From Dyadobacter linearis (GTDB taxonomy: Bacteria > Bacteroidota > Bacteroidia > Cytophagales > Spirosomataceae), in NCBI RefSeq assembly GCF_907165045.1, contig NZ_CAJRAU010000003.1, positions 620,001 to 684,000 of the forward strand: a stretch of 64,000 bases of DNA, in the 5' to 3' direction. The position numbers and the translations under genes are program-made. The notes beneath the pieces are model-generated. The model did no database searches and was not told the DNA's origin. It saw only the letters and a list, made by a program, of their open reading frames with translations. Within the stretch, counting starts at the first letter, position 1; the number at the start of each line of letters is the position of its first letter. Below are positions 8,473 through 16,553 of the stretch, in pieces.

Positions 8473-10200
8473 ATGGCGACAATGGAAGAAAATAAGTTAC
8501 GCAGCCGCGGCTGGTTTGGAAAATCGGGAAAGGACGGGTTCATATACAGGGCTTGGATGAAAAACCAGGGCTACCCAGCGGATGAATTTGAGGGGCGGCC
8601 CGTGATCGGAATCTGCAATACTTTTTCAGAATTAACGCCCTGTAACGGGCATTTCCGCGAGCTGGCTGAATCGGTCAAAAGGGGCGTTTGGGAAGCAGGC
8701 GGTTTTCCGCTCGAATTCCCCGTCATGTCGCTGGGTGAAACGCTGATGAAACCTACCGCAATGCTTTACCGCAACCTGGCGAGCATGGACGTGGAAGAAT
8801 CGATCCGGGCCAATCCGATCGACGGCGTGGTATTGCTTTGCGGTTGTGATAAAACGACACCTTCACTGGTAATGGGCGCAGCGAGCGTAGATATTCCTAC
8901 CATCGTCGTTTCCGGCGGACCAATGCTTACCGGCCGCTACCGCGGAAAAACCGTAGGTACCAGCGACGTGTGGCGATTCAGCGAGCTATACCGGAAAGGT
9001 GAAATGTCACAGGAAGAATTCACAACTTCGGAAGCATGCATGTGCCGCAGCGCCGGACATTGTGCCGTAATGGGAACAGCTTCCACGATGGCCTGCATGG
9101 TCGAATCGCTGGGCTTGACCCTCCCCGAAAATGCCGCGATTCCTGCCGCTGATTCGCGTCGGAAAGTGTTAGCGCATTTGTCGGGAAGAAGGATCGTGCA
9201 GATGGTACATGAAGATTTGAGACTATCCCAGATCTTGACCAAAGAAGCATTTGAGAATGCGATTATGATCAATGCGGCGATCGGCGGATCGACCAACTTT
9301 GTGATCCACCTATTGGCCATTGCAGGTAGGATTGGCGTGGATCTGACGCTGGATGATTTCAACGAAATATGCGCCAAAGTGCCTCTCCTGCTCAATCTGC
9401 AACCTTCCGGCGGATATTTTATGGAAGATTTCTATTACGCGGGCGGCTTACCGGTTGTGATCAAAGAATTGATCGGCAGGCTACACGACGGCGTAATTAC
9501 GGCCAATGGAAAAACAATGGGCGAGAACTGCGCGACGGCGGAATGCTTTGACCCGGAAGTAATCGGTACACTCGCAGAGCCTATTAAAGACCTGACTGGA
9601 CTGGCGGTTTTGAGGGGGAATTTGTGTGAGAACGGGGCGGTTATCAAACCTTCTGCTTCACTAAATCCCGATCTTATGCAGCACAGGGGCAGAGCGGTTG
9701 TTTTTGAAGATATTGACGATTACAAAGCCAGACTCGACGATCCTGAACTGGATGTGGATGAAAATAGCATTCTCGTTTTAAAGAATGTAGGACCGAAAGG
9801 ATACCCGGGAATGCCGGAAGTGGGCAATATGTCCCTGCCTAAAAAGCTGCTCGCAAAAGGTGTGATCGATATGGTACGGATTTCCGACGGCAGGATGAGC
9901 GGTACCGGATTTGGAACGGTTGTTTTGCATATTTCCCCGGAAGCCGCGGTGTGCGGCACGCTCGCATTGGTGCGCGACGGTGACTTTATCGAGCTGGATG
10001 TTGCAAACCGGAGACTGAACCTGGAAGTATCCCCAGAGGAACTAGAAACAAGAAAATGTGACTGGAAACCGCTGGATCTGGGTTACAAGCGAGGTTATGT
10101 AAATCTGCATATAAACCATGTTCTTCAAGCCCACGAAGGCGCTGATCTCGACTTCCTTGTAGGCGGATCGGGAGATAAAGTGACAAGGGACTCGCATTAA
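8473..10200 (+). CDS. IlvD/Edd-family dehydratase, probable sugar-acid (aldonate) dehydratase
   Basis: A 575-residue iron-sulphur dehydratase. Cluster-related cysteines are visible at C48 and C57 (CNTFSELTPC), C123/C125 (CGCDKTTPS) and in the CMCRSAGHC segment near 200. Length and the opening 'LRSRGWFG...GFIYRAWMKNQGY' fit the arabinonate/xylonate-type branch better than the branched-chain amino acid enzyme IlvD. The next gene, 14 bp downstream, is an SDR dehydrogenase, so the pair likely carries out two steps of a sugar-acid pathway to a 2-keto-3-deoxy acid. Exact substrate is unknown. ATG at 8473 is used; ATG at 8482 is an alternative. Confidence 0.85.
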   Translation: MATMEENKLRSRGWFGKSGKDGFIYRAWMKNQGYPADEFEGRPVIGICNTFSELTPCNGHFRELAESVKRGVWEAGGFPLEFPVMSLGETLMKPTAMLYRNLASMDVEESIRANPIDGVVLLCGCDKTTPSLVMGAASVDIPTIVVSGGPMLTGRYRGKTVGTSDVWRFSELYRKGEMSQEEFTTSEACMCRSAGHCAVMGTASTMACMVESLGLTLPENAAIPAADSRRKVLAHLSGRRIVQMVHEDLRLSQILTKEAFENAIMINAAIGGSTNFVIHLLAIAGRIGVDLTLDDFNEICAKVPLLLNLQPSGGYFMEDFYYAGGLPVVIKELIGRLHDGVITANGKTMGENCATAECFDPEVIGTLAEPIKDLTGLAVLRGNLCENGAVIKPSASLNPDLMQHRGRAVVFEDIDDYKARLDDPELDVDENSILVLKNVGPKGYPGMPEVGNMSLPKKLLAKGVIDMVRISDGRMSGTGFGTVVLHISPEAAVCGTLALVRDGDFIELDVANRRLNLEVSPEELETRKCDWKPLDLGYKRGYVNLHINHVLQAHEGADLDFLVGGSGDKVTRDSH

Positions 10201-10214
10201 CGCCCTTTACACCT

Positions 10215-11027
10215 ATGAATTTGAGTGAAATGAATAATACACCATTTGATAATCAGGTAGCTATCATCACCGGCGCCGGCCAGGGAATAGGATTTGAGAT
10301 TGCGCGACAGCTGGCCCTGCAAGGCGCGGGGGTTATCCTCAACGACGCTGACCAGGATTTAGCTGCCGAAGCTGCTAGGAGAATCCGCGACTTAGGGGGG
10401 GAATGCATTGCATTTGCCGGTGATGCATCCAGTCAGGAAATCATCGACGGAATGGTGGAAGAAGCTGTGAAATGCTTTGGAAAACTAACTATTTGTGTCG
10501 CCAATGCAGGTATCACTCTGTTTGGCGACTTTTTTGAATATCCTGCCGAGAAGCTTCGGCAGGTTTTGGAAGTGAACTTAATGGGTTCTTTTATGCTGAC
10601 CCAGGCTGCGGCGAGACAAATGCGAAAGCAAAAATCTGGCGGTCGGGTACTGCTAATGTCTTCGGTTGTGGGACACCAGGCGCACAAGTTTCTGGGCGCT
10701 TATGCTATGACGAAAGCTGGCTTGGAAATGCTGGCAAAAAACCTGGTTATCGAACTTTCCCCGCATGGAATCACTATCAATACAGTCGCGCCGGGTGCTA
10801 CATTGACCGAGCGAACTTTGGCCGAAGACCCAACTTACCCTAAAACATGGTCGGCGATCACGCCAATGGGCCGGCCTGCTATTTGTGAAGATATTGCGAA
10901 TGCGGCCCTATTCCTGCTTTCGCCGCATTCAGGGCATATTACCGGACAAAGTTTGGTAGTCGACGGAGGCTGGACTTCGGTAAGCCCACTCCCCGACCTG
11001 AGTAATATGGCCGTAAATAAAGATTAA
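10215..11027 (+). CDS. SDR family NAD(P)-dependent dehydrogenase
   Basis: A 270-residue classical SDR with the cofactor motif G20-A-G-Q-G-I-G26, the NAG motif (VANAGIT), the catalytic serine in LMSSVVGH and the YxxxK pair in AYAMTKAG, ending with the family SLVVDGGW. It follows the dehydratase gene with a 14-bp gap, so co-transcription is very likely; such pairs oxidise or reduce a sugar-derived intermediate. An internal ATG at 10230 would remove five residues and is also possible. Convergent with the following gene. Confidence 0.87.
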   Translation: MNLSEMNNTPFDNQVAIITGAGQGIGFEIARQLALQGAGVILNDADQDLAAEAARRIRDLGGECIAFAGDASSQEIIDGMVEEAVKCFGKLTICVANAGITLFGDFFEYPAEKLRQVLEVNLMGSFMLTQAAARQMRKQKSGGRVLLMSSVVGHQAHKFLGAYAMTKAGLEMLAKNLVIELSPHGITINTVAPGATLTERTLAEDPTYPKTWSAITPMGRPAICEDIANAALFLLSPHSGHITGQSLVVDGGWTSVSPLPDLSNMAVNKD

Positions 11028-11030
11028 AAA

Positions 11031-11747
11031 CTAATCTTCGAGACTCCCTGAAAAAAGCTGTGCTTCCAGATCGTCGATGCTGCCGTCTTTGGAAATAAAC
11101 AATTCGCGCGGTTTGGAAGCAGCGGCTGGGTTGGCCGTCATAAAATTCCGGTATTGCTCGTCGGTGATGATTTTTAGTGCCAATGCTCTTTTTAAAACCA
11201 TTGGATAAGGCACTTTGAAGAAACCGGCAATATCAGAAGCGAGCGCGTCAGGGATTTTGAAAATGTCATTCCTGAAAAAACTTTCCACTTCCTTATAAGG
11301 CAAAAGCGCCTCAAATATCAGCTGCTCCGAGCGGGCGGCGAGGGATGCTGTGTTGGTATATAAAGTATGCAGTCCCAGCGAAACGGTAAGCAGGTGAATA
11401 TGGTAGTTCCGTTCGTTGATGTCAGATTTTGCATTGACGAATACCCAACCTTTCTGACGGTAAATCGCCGAGAAACCTTTAAAACCGGGATCGGCTTTAT
11501 GCAGTTGTGCGATCTTAATACCCTCAGGATAAGGAAGTTTGTGACCTATCTGATGAACAATATCCTGTGCATAAGAGATATCAGCCACTTCACCAGCCGG
11601 CTCGATCATCCAATCCCCATTGATCAAACCTTCAAAGAGCTGATCTCCCAACCGTTGACTTTCGACTTGTCCGAGGTGAAGCACGATCCGGTTTCCCCTG
11701 ACCGAGAAGTCTAGCAAAAGTTGGTTTTTAGGTTGCTTTTTAGGCAT
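11031..11747 (-). CDS. ImmA/IrrE-like domain protein without the HExxH zinc motif
   Basis: A 238-residue cytoplasmic protein. The C-terminal part ('LIFEALLPYKEV..FF...IPDALASDIAGFFKVPYPMVLKRALALKIIT') resembles the end of ImmA/IrrE metallo-endopeptidase domains, where a helix pair monitors phage or stress repressors. The place where HExxH would stand reads NYHIHLLTVSLGLHTL, so the protein is probably not a peptidase, or is a distant relative (inference, low certainty). The ATG at 11747 is chosen because an in-frame TTG at 11777 coincides with a predicted -7 promoter box. Confidence 0.6.
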   Translation of the reverse strand: MPKKQPKNQLLLDFSVRGNRIVLHLGQVESQRLGDQLFEGLINGDWMIEPAGEVADISYAQDIVHQIGHKLPYPEGIKIAQLHKADPGFKGFSAIYRQKGWVFVNAKSDINERNYHIHLLTVSLGLHTLYTNTASLAARSEQLIFEALLPYKEVESFFRNDIFKIPDALASDIAGFFKVPYPMVLKRALALKIITDEQYRNFMTANPAAASKPRELFISKDGSIDDLEAQLFSGSLED

Positions 11748-11774
11748 GTGCTGATCTTGTTGAGGTGAGAACTT

Positions 11775-11805
11775 CAAAGATACACCCTTCCATTTTTCAC
11801 CGCAA
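11775..11805 (-). promoter_or_regulatory. Promoter of the ImmA/IrrE-like gene
   Basis: On the minus strand: TTG (11805-11803), 20-base spacer, TATCTTTG (11782-11775), a good match to the Bacteroidota consensus. It lies about 28 bases upstream of the ATG at 11747 and decides against the longer TTG-initiated reading. Confidence 0.5.
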
Positions 11806-11819
11806 TAACAACTTGAATT

Positions 11820-12419
11820 TTATCTCCATTGAAGCGTATTCAAGAGCTGGATCATATCTTTTTGAAGATAATCAATTACGGGCGCCAAGGAGTCGTTTTT
11901 GGATGCAGAGGGAAAATAGATAGCACCTCTCAGAAAGTTTTTTGAACTGTCTGTGGTGTAAAACTGGTACGGGCTAGGCACGTCGCCTTCGATCTTGAAC
12001 ATCATCGCAGTGCGACCGCTCTTGCTCAAAAGCCGCTGCTCCTGAATAGAAGAAGCGCGGATCTGGTGTTTGCCGGCGAGTTTGTAACTGTCGTCAATGA
12101 AAGATTTCAGTCTGTTGGGATCGTTGTTAATAGCCTTGTAAGTGATCTGAATATTGGCTTTTAATGCTGGGTAATTAATAAAAATCCAGTGTTTCTCTGC
12201 CATCGAAAATGTATCAGGCTCTACTTTGGCGAATCTGGAAACCTGAAAAGTATAGGGATGTTCTTCTGAAAGCTGCTGGTAAGTATGAGAAGGAAGGGCG
12301 ATCCGGTTGAAGCCTTTGGGGCGTGGTGCGAAGGTTTCCGCGCCTTTTTCTTTGTCCCCGCAGGAGAGCAAAAGCACATTCAAACCAAATGCGATCAGTA
12401 ATAGAAACCGTTTCAACAT
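11820..12419 (-). CDS. gldD: Gliding motility lipoprotein GldD
   Basis: A 199-residue lipoprotein with signal peptide and lipobox (LLLSC, Cys20) and the GldD core 'YTPRPKGF-like APRPKGFNRI.LP...Y', 'KHWIFINYPALKANIQITYK' and 'DVPSPYQFYTTDSSKNFLRGAIYF'. GldD is needed for gliding and type IX secretion in Flavobacterium, where it is thought to sit at the cell envelope with GldB. porZ and proteins with type IX sorting domains elsewhere in the window agree. Two CAAAnnTA (-7 like) sequences lie upstream on the minus strand (12445-12452, 12479-12486) but neither has a well-placed -33 box. Confidence 0.9.
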   Translation of the reverse strand: MLKRFLLLIAFGLNVLLLSCGDKEKGAETFAPRPKGFNRIALPSHTYQQLSEEHPYTFQVSRFAKVEPDTFSMAEKHWIFINYPALKANIQITYKAINNDPNRLKSFIDDSYKLAGKHQIRASSIQEQRLLSKSGRTAMMFKIEGDVPSPYQFYTTDSSKNFLRGAIYFPSASKNDSLAPVIDYLQKDMIQLLNTLQWR

Positions 12420-12552
12420 AATCCGACAGATAATTGCATTAGCGCAAAACTAACGAAAACCGGTTTATATTATTTCCGCAAAATTAAATCCCTGAAAAAC
12501 ACGAATGCGAAACCGGTCAACTGGCTCCGCATTCTTTTCGGGCTAATAAATT

Positions 12553-14391
12553 CTATTCAACGGTTACAGATTTGGCCAGATTTCTCGGCTGATCCACATT
12601 CCGGCCACGCATGACAGCGATGTAGTAAGACAGTAATTGTAAAGGAATAACAGATACCAGCGGCGTTAAAATTTCGTGGGTATTGGGTACTTCAATCACA
12701 AAATCCACCATGCCCGGAATCAGCGTGTCGCCTTCCGTGACGATCGCAATCACCCTTCCTTTTCTTGCCTTAACCTCCTGAATATTAGATACGATCTTTT
12801 CGTAAGAACTGTCTCTGGTCGCCAGAAACACCACCGGCATATCCTCATCGATCAGCGCTATCGGGCCGTGTTTCATTTCGGCGGCGGGGTAACCTTCGGC
12901 ATGGATGTACGAAATTTCTTTCAGTTTCAATGCGCCTTCTAGAGCCACAGGGAAATTCAATCCGCGTCCCAGGTAAATAAAGTTGCGTGCATAGGTGAAA
13001 ATAAATGCGATCTCCTTGATCTTGTCGGCGTTCTCAAACATCTTCTCCACTTTGGCGGGAATATTTTCCAGCTCGATCAGCAGCTGCCGGTAAGTTTCTT
13101 CTGAGATAGTGCCTTTTCGTTTCGCAGTAGCAATTGCGATCAATGTCAAAACCGTGACCTGCGCGGTAAATGCTTTCGTACTCGCCACGCCAATCTCCGG
13201 TCCCGCGTGTGTATATGCACCTGCATGCGTGGCCCTCGCAATGGAAGAGCCCACGACATTACAAACGCCAAATATCGTCGCTCCCTTGGACTTGGCCAGC
13301 TCAATCGCCGCCAGCGTGTCAGCTGTTTCGCCTGACTGTGAAATAGCGATCACAATGTCATTTTCCTTGATAACCGGGTTCCGATACCTGAATTCAGAAG
13401 CATATTCGACTTCCACATTGATCCTGGCCAGTTCCTCAAATAAATATTCGGCAACCAGGCCAGCGTGCCAGGAAGTACCGCATGCCACGATCACGATCCG
13501 TTCTGCTTCTGCCAGCTTATCCATATAGTTGCTCAGTCCGCCCAGTTGCAAATGTACGTCGTCAGCGCGCAACCTGCCGCGCATACTGTCACCTATTGAG
13601 CGGGGCTGTTCAAAAATTTCTTTGATCATGAAATGGTCGTAACCACCCTTTTCGATCGTTTCGAGCTCCATTTCCAGCTTTTGGATGTAGGGAATGGTTT
13701 CTGTATTGTCCAGATTCTGGATACTCAGCTTTCCGTCTTTTACAACCGCCACCTCATAATCGTCCAGATAAACAACATCTTTGGTATACTCAATAATGGG
13801 CGTGGCGTCGGAAGCGAAGAAATATTCATCTTCCCCAATCCCGATCACCAGCGGGCTTCCTTTGCGCGCCGCAATTAGTTGCCCGGGATGGTCTACCGAC
13901 ATCACAACAATTGCATAAGCTCCTACTACTTCCTTCAAAGCCAGCTTCAGAGCGGATTCCAGCGAGCCGCCGGTTTCAGATTGAATATCCTCGATAAAAT
14001 GAATAAGTACCTCAGTATCTGTTTCGCTCTGGAACTTGTGACCTTTTTGAATCAGGTTTTTCTTGATCGAGGCGTAATTTTCGATAATCCCGTTATGAAT
14101 GATCGCAAGCTTCCGATTGTTCGAAAAGTGCGGGTGCGCGTTGATATCGTTTGGTTCGCCGTGAGTTGCCCACCGGGTGTGTCCTATTCCGATTGTCGCT
14201 GTTAAATGTCTGCCGGCGAGCTCTGCTTCGAGATCAGTAACTTTTCCTTTTTTCTTGTAAATATTCAATTCATCACTTTTCAGCAATGCTATTCCCGAAC
14301 TGTCGTATCCCCGGTATTCCAGCCTTTTCAGACCTTTCAATATTAAAGGATAAGCCTTCCTGCTTCCAACGTAAGCCACAATTCCGCACAT
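12553..14391 (-). CDS. glmS: Glutamine--fructose-6-phosphate aminotransferase (isomerizing)
   Basis: A 612-residue GlmS, full length. Residue 2 is the nucleophile Cys (MCGIVAYVG) of the class II glutamine amidotransferase domain (about 1-225), with the GHTRWATHG and HNGIIENY motifs; two SIS isomerase domains follow (about 290-600; 'ISQSGETADT', 'GRG.NFPVALEGALKLKEISYIHAEGY') and the terminal 'RNVDQPRNLAKSVTVE'. It makes glucosamine-6-phosphate from fructose-6-phosphate and glutamine, the entry to peptidoglycan and LPS amino sugars. It lies upstream of gldD on the same strand with a 133-bp gap, so the two may be separately transcribed. Confidence 0.97.
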   Translation of the reverse strand: MCGIVAYVGSRKAYPLILKGLKRLEYRGYDSSGIALLKSDELNIYKKKGKVTDLEAELAGRHLTATIGIGHTRWATHGEPNDINAHPHFSNNRKLAIIHNGIIENYASIKKNLIQKGHKFQSETDTEVLIHFIEDIQSETGGSLESALKLALKEVVGAYAIVVMSVDHPGQLIAARKGSPLVIGIGEDEYFFASDATPIIEYTKDVVYLDDYEVAVVKDGKLSIQNLDNTETIPYIQKLEMELETIEKGGYDHFMIKEIFEQPRSIGDSMRGRLRADDVHLQLGGLSNYMDKLAEAERIVIVACGTSWHAGLVAEYLFEELARINVEVEYASEFRYRNPVIKENDIVIAISQSGETADTLAAIELAKSKGATIFGVCNVVGSSIARATHAGAYTHAGPEIGVASTKAFTAQVTVLTLIAIATAKRKGTISEETYRQLLIELENIPAKVEKMFENADKIKEIAFIFTYARNFIYLGRGLNFPVALEGALKLKEISYIHAEGYPAAEMKHGPIALIDEDMPVVFLATRDSSYEKIVSNIQEVKARKGRVIAIVTEGDTLIPGMVDFVIEVPNTHEILTPLVSVIPLQLLSYYIAVMRGRNVDQPRNLAKSVTVE

Positions 14392-14567
14392 ATTTTCTGT
14401 AAATTTGGTTTGAGTGTATGTTTAACAAAAAACCAAATAAAGAGCAATCACGTATTCATAACAAGCTTATTTCTAATTAAATACTAAAAATTGTCCAATT
14501 TAATGGGAGTGTTCGAACACATCGCAAAAAATATTTTGAACACACTACAAGCTTGACTATGGGGCAC

Positions 14568-14604
14568 AAAAAAGCCGGCAACTCAGAAAGTTGCCGGCTT
14601 TTTT
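14568..14604. terminator. Bidirectional intrinsic terminator
   Basis: A perfect 10-bp GC-rich stem (GCCGGCAACT, 14574-14583, with 14589-14598) and a 5-base loop, flanked by an A-run on the left and a T-run on the right, so it works in either direction. It lies just after the stop of the minus-strand GT5 gene and shields glmS from readthrough. Confidence 0.88.
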
Positions 14605-14622
14605 CAACTGATCTATAAATCA

Positions 14623-15429
14623 CTAGTTCATCAAATCCGTATACAAATTGTAGTAAGATTCTGAGAAGTTCTCGTCCTGTTCGTTCATTTCTACACGTTT
14701 CGGTGCATCATTGAAGATTTGGTTAAGGCTGTCGCTGAAATGATCGTCTGCCTTAATAACAGCATCCGCATAAGCACAACCGATTTTAACGAATCCTTCA
14801 AAATCCGCTGAATGCAAATGGGCCAGGGCCTCATCACTCACATCCATCGCCTTCGCCTTGCTCATTAGATCCGCATCAAACTTGTAGTCAAAAGCGTTGT
14901 TGTGTACGGTGAACACACTTTTCGTATCCTTGAACATAGGATCATTACGGTAAGTGGTTTTGAGGTACAGCGGGATCAGGGCTGTCATCCAGTCATTACA
15001 GTGCACCACATCCGGCGCCCAGCCCAATTTTTTTACTGTTTCCAGAACACCCTTGCAAAAGAAGATCGCACGCTCGTCATTATCATCGAAGAAGTTATTC
15101 TCCTTATCGAAAAACACCGATTTGCGGTGAAAATAATCGTCATTGTCAATAAAATATACCTGCAATTTAGCATTAGGTATAGATGCAACCTTGATGATCA
15201 GGGGCTTTTCTTCATCTCCTACGGTAATATTTATTCCTGACAGTCGAACTACTTCATGAAGCCTGTTTTTGCGTTCATTGATAAGACCAAAACGCGGAAC
15301 TAGAATTCTGATTTCTGCACCTCTTTCCTGCATTGCCTGAGGAAGCTTTCTTACGTAATCGGCAACGTCAGTGGTTTGGAGGAAGGGATTGATTTCACTG
15401 GCTACATATAAAATTCGTAGTTTCTCCAT
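14623..15429 (-). CDS. Glycogen/starch synthase N-terminal domain protein (GT5, short form)
   Basis: A 268-residue protein matching only the N-terminal (acceptor) Rossmann domain of GT5 glycogen synthases: 'ILYVASEINPF', the GAEIRILVPRFG strand, 'VVHCNDWMTALIPLYLK' and 'VFTVHNNAFD'. The C-terminal nucleotide-binding domain of the normal ~480-residue enzyme is absent and the next DNA is a terminator, so this is a short protein rather than a window artefact. The ADP-glucose-binding K-x-G-G-L of GT5 is replaced by DVADYVRKLP. Such short forms beside panC recur in Bacteroidota; catalysis by this form alone is doubtful and the role is unknown. Confidence 0.8.
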   Translation of the reverse strand: MEKLRILYVASEINPFLQTTDVADYVRKLPQAMQERGAEIRILVPRFGLINERKNRLHEVVRLSGINITVGDEEKPLIIKVASIPNAKLQVYFIDNDDYFHRKSVFFDKENNFFDDNDERAIFFCKGVLETVKKLGWAPDVVHCNDWMTALIPLYLKTTYRNDPMFKDTKSVFTVHNNAFDYKFDADLMSKAKAMDVSDEALAHLHSADFEGFVKIGCAYADAVIKADDHFSDSLNQIFNDAPKRVEMNEQDENFSESYYNLYTDLMN

Positions 15430-15462
15430 AGATCTTTAAGCAGTTTGTGAAAAAAAGTTTTG

Positions 15463-15494
15463 CAAAATTATACAAAAAAAATCTCATTTTCAAA
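15463..15494 (-). promoter_or_regulatory. Promoter of the short GT5 gene
   Basis: Minus strand: TTTG (15494-15491), exactly 20 bases, then TAATTTTG (15470-15463), a perfect Bacteroidota promoter. Predicted transcription start about 27 bases upstream of the ATG at 15429. Confidence 0.7.
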
Positions 15495-15638
15495 AGATAT
15501 TCCAAACTAATTGTCATATTGCGCTCAGTTTGGGATAACTCATTCCAAATATTTGACTTACCCGCTCGCTGAGGTTTTCGGAGATATAAAAAGCACTTTT
15601 GTGATTCGGGCTACTCCTCTCAGATTTTTAGTTCTCCC

Positions 15639-16481
15639 ATGGAAGTATTTACTTCAGTTTCCGCCCTCCGGCAGTTCCTCGATCATCTAGTTTATCAGCA
15701 TAAGACAATTGGTTTGGTCCCCACAATGGGCGCCCTGCACGAAGGCCACATTTCGCTGATCCAGGCTTCAAAAACTGACAACGATATTACAGTTTGCAGC
15801 ATTTTCGTAAACCCTGCACAATTCAACAATCCCGAAGATCTGCTCAAATACCCCCGAACACTCGATGCAGATTCGAAAATGCTTGAAGAAGCAGGTTGTG
15901 ACGCGATCTTTGCGCCTTCGGTCGAAGAAATGTATCCGGAGCAGCCGGTTATGAAATTTGATTTCGGTGCATTAGAGCGGGTGATGGAGGGTGCGTCGCG
16001 GCCCGGGCATTTCAATGGGGTCGGGATCGTGGTTTCCAAACTGTTTAATATCGTAAAACCCAATCGCGCCTATTTCGGACAAAAGGATTTGCAGCAGGTT
16101 GCAATCGTTACAAAACTCGTCGGAGATCTCAGTTTCGGATTAGAACTGATTACAGCGCCCACGATCCGCGAAGAAGATGGACTCGCGATGTCATCACGAA
16201 ATCGCAGGTTGAACGAAGAAGAAAGACACATTGCTCCGCATATATTCCAAATCCTGGAATCCGCTAAAAATGCGCTTTTAAAAGGTGAGCCGGTTGAAAA
16301 AGTAATCAGGCAGGCAACTGCTGCATTCGCCGGAATCACGGCATTTAAACTTGACTATTTCGAGATTGTAGATATCAATACTTTACAACCGACTACATCA
16401 ATAATGCCGGCTGGCGAGAATGCAATTTGCGTTGCCGCGTTTCTGGGACCTGTCAGGTTGATTGATAATATCGTGTTCTAG
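15639..16481 (+). CDS. panC: Pantothenate synthetase
   Basis: A 280-residue PanC, joining pantoate and beta-alanine with ATP, the last step to vitamin B5. Visible motifs are PTMGALHEGHISLI with the HxGH nucleotide site, 'VSIFVNPAQF-like CSIFVNPAQFN', 'FGQKDLQQ' and the KMSKS-like MSSRNRRL. Length is normal. panD, whose product provides beta-alanine, lies 1.7 kb downstream on the same strand, separated by an unrelated minus-strand oxidoreductase. Divergent from the short GT5 gene. Confidence 0.96.
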   Translation: MEVFTSVSALRQFLDHLVYQHKTIGLVPTMGALHEGHISLIQASKTDNDITVCSIFVNPAQFNNPEDLLKYPRTLDADSKMLEEAGCDAIFAPSVEEMYPEQPVMKFDFGALERVMEGASRPGHFNGVGIVVSKLFNIVKPNRAYFGQKDLQQVAIVTKLVGDLSFGLELITAPTIREEDGLAMSSRNRRLNEEERHIAPHIFQILESAKNALLKGEPVEKVIRQATAAFAGITAFKLDYFEIVDINTLQPTTSIMPAGENAICVAAFLGPVRLIDNIVF

Positions 16482-16494
16482 ATTCTCATAAATG

Positions 16495-16531
16495 AAAAAA
16501 GGCGTCACGATATTTCCGTGACGCCTTTTTT
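16495..16531. terminator. Bidirectional intrinsic terminator after panC
   Basis: Perfect 9-bp stem GGCGTCACG (16501-16509) / 16517-16525 with a 7-base loop, A-run before and T-run after. It sits between convergent panC and the Gfo/Idh/MocA gene and can stop both. Confidence 0.88.
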
Positions 16532-16553
16532 CATTTATATAATGCTCACTCTT

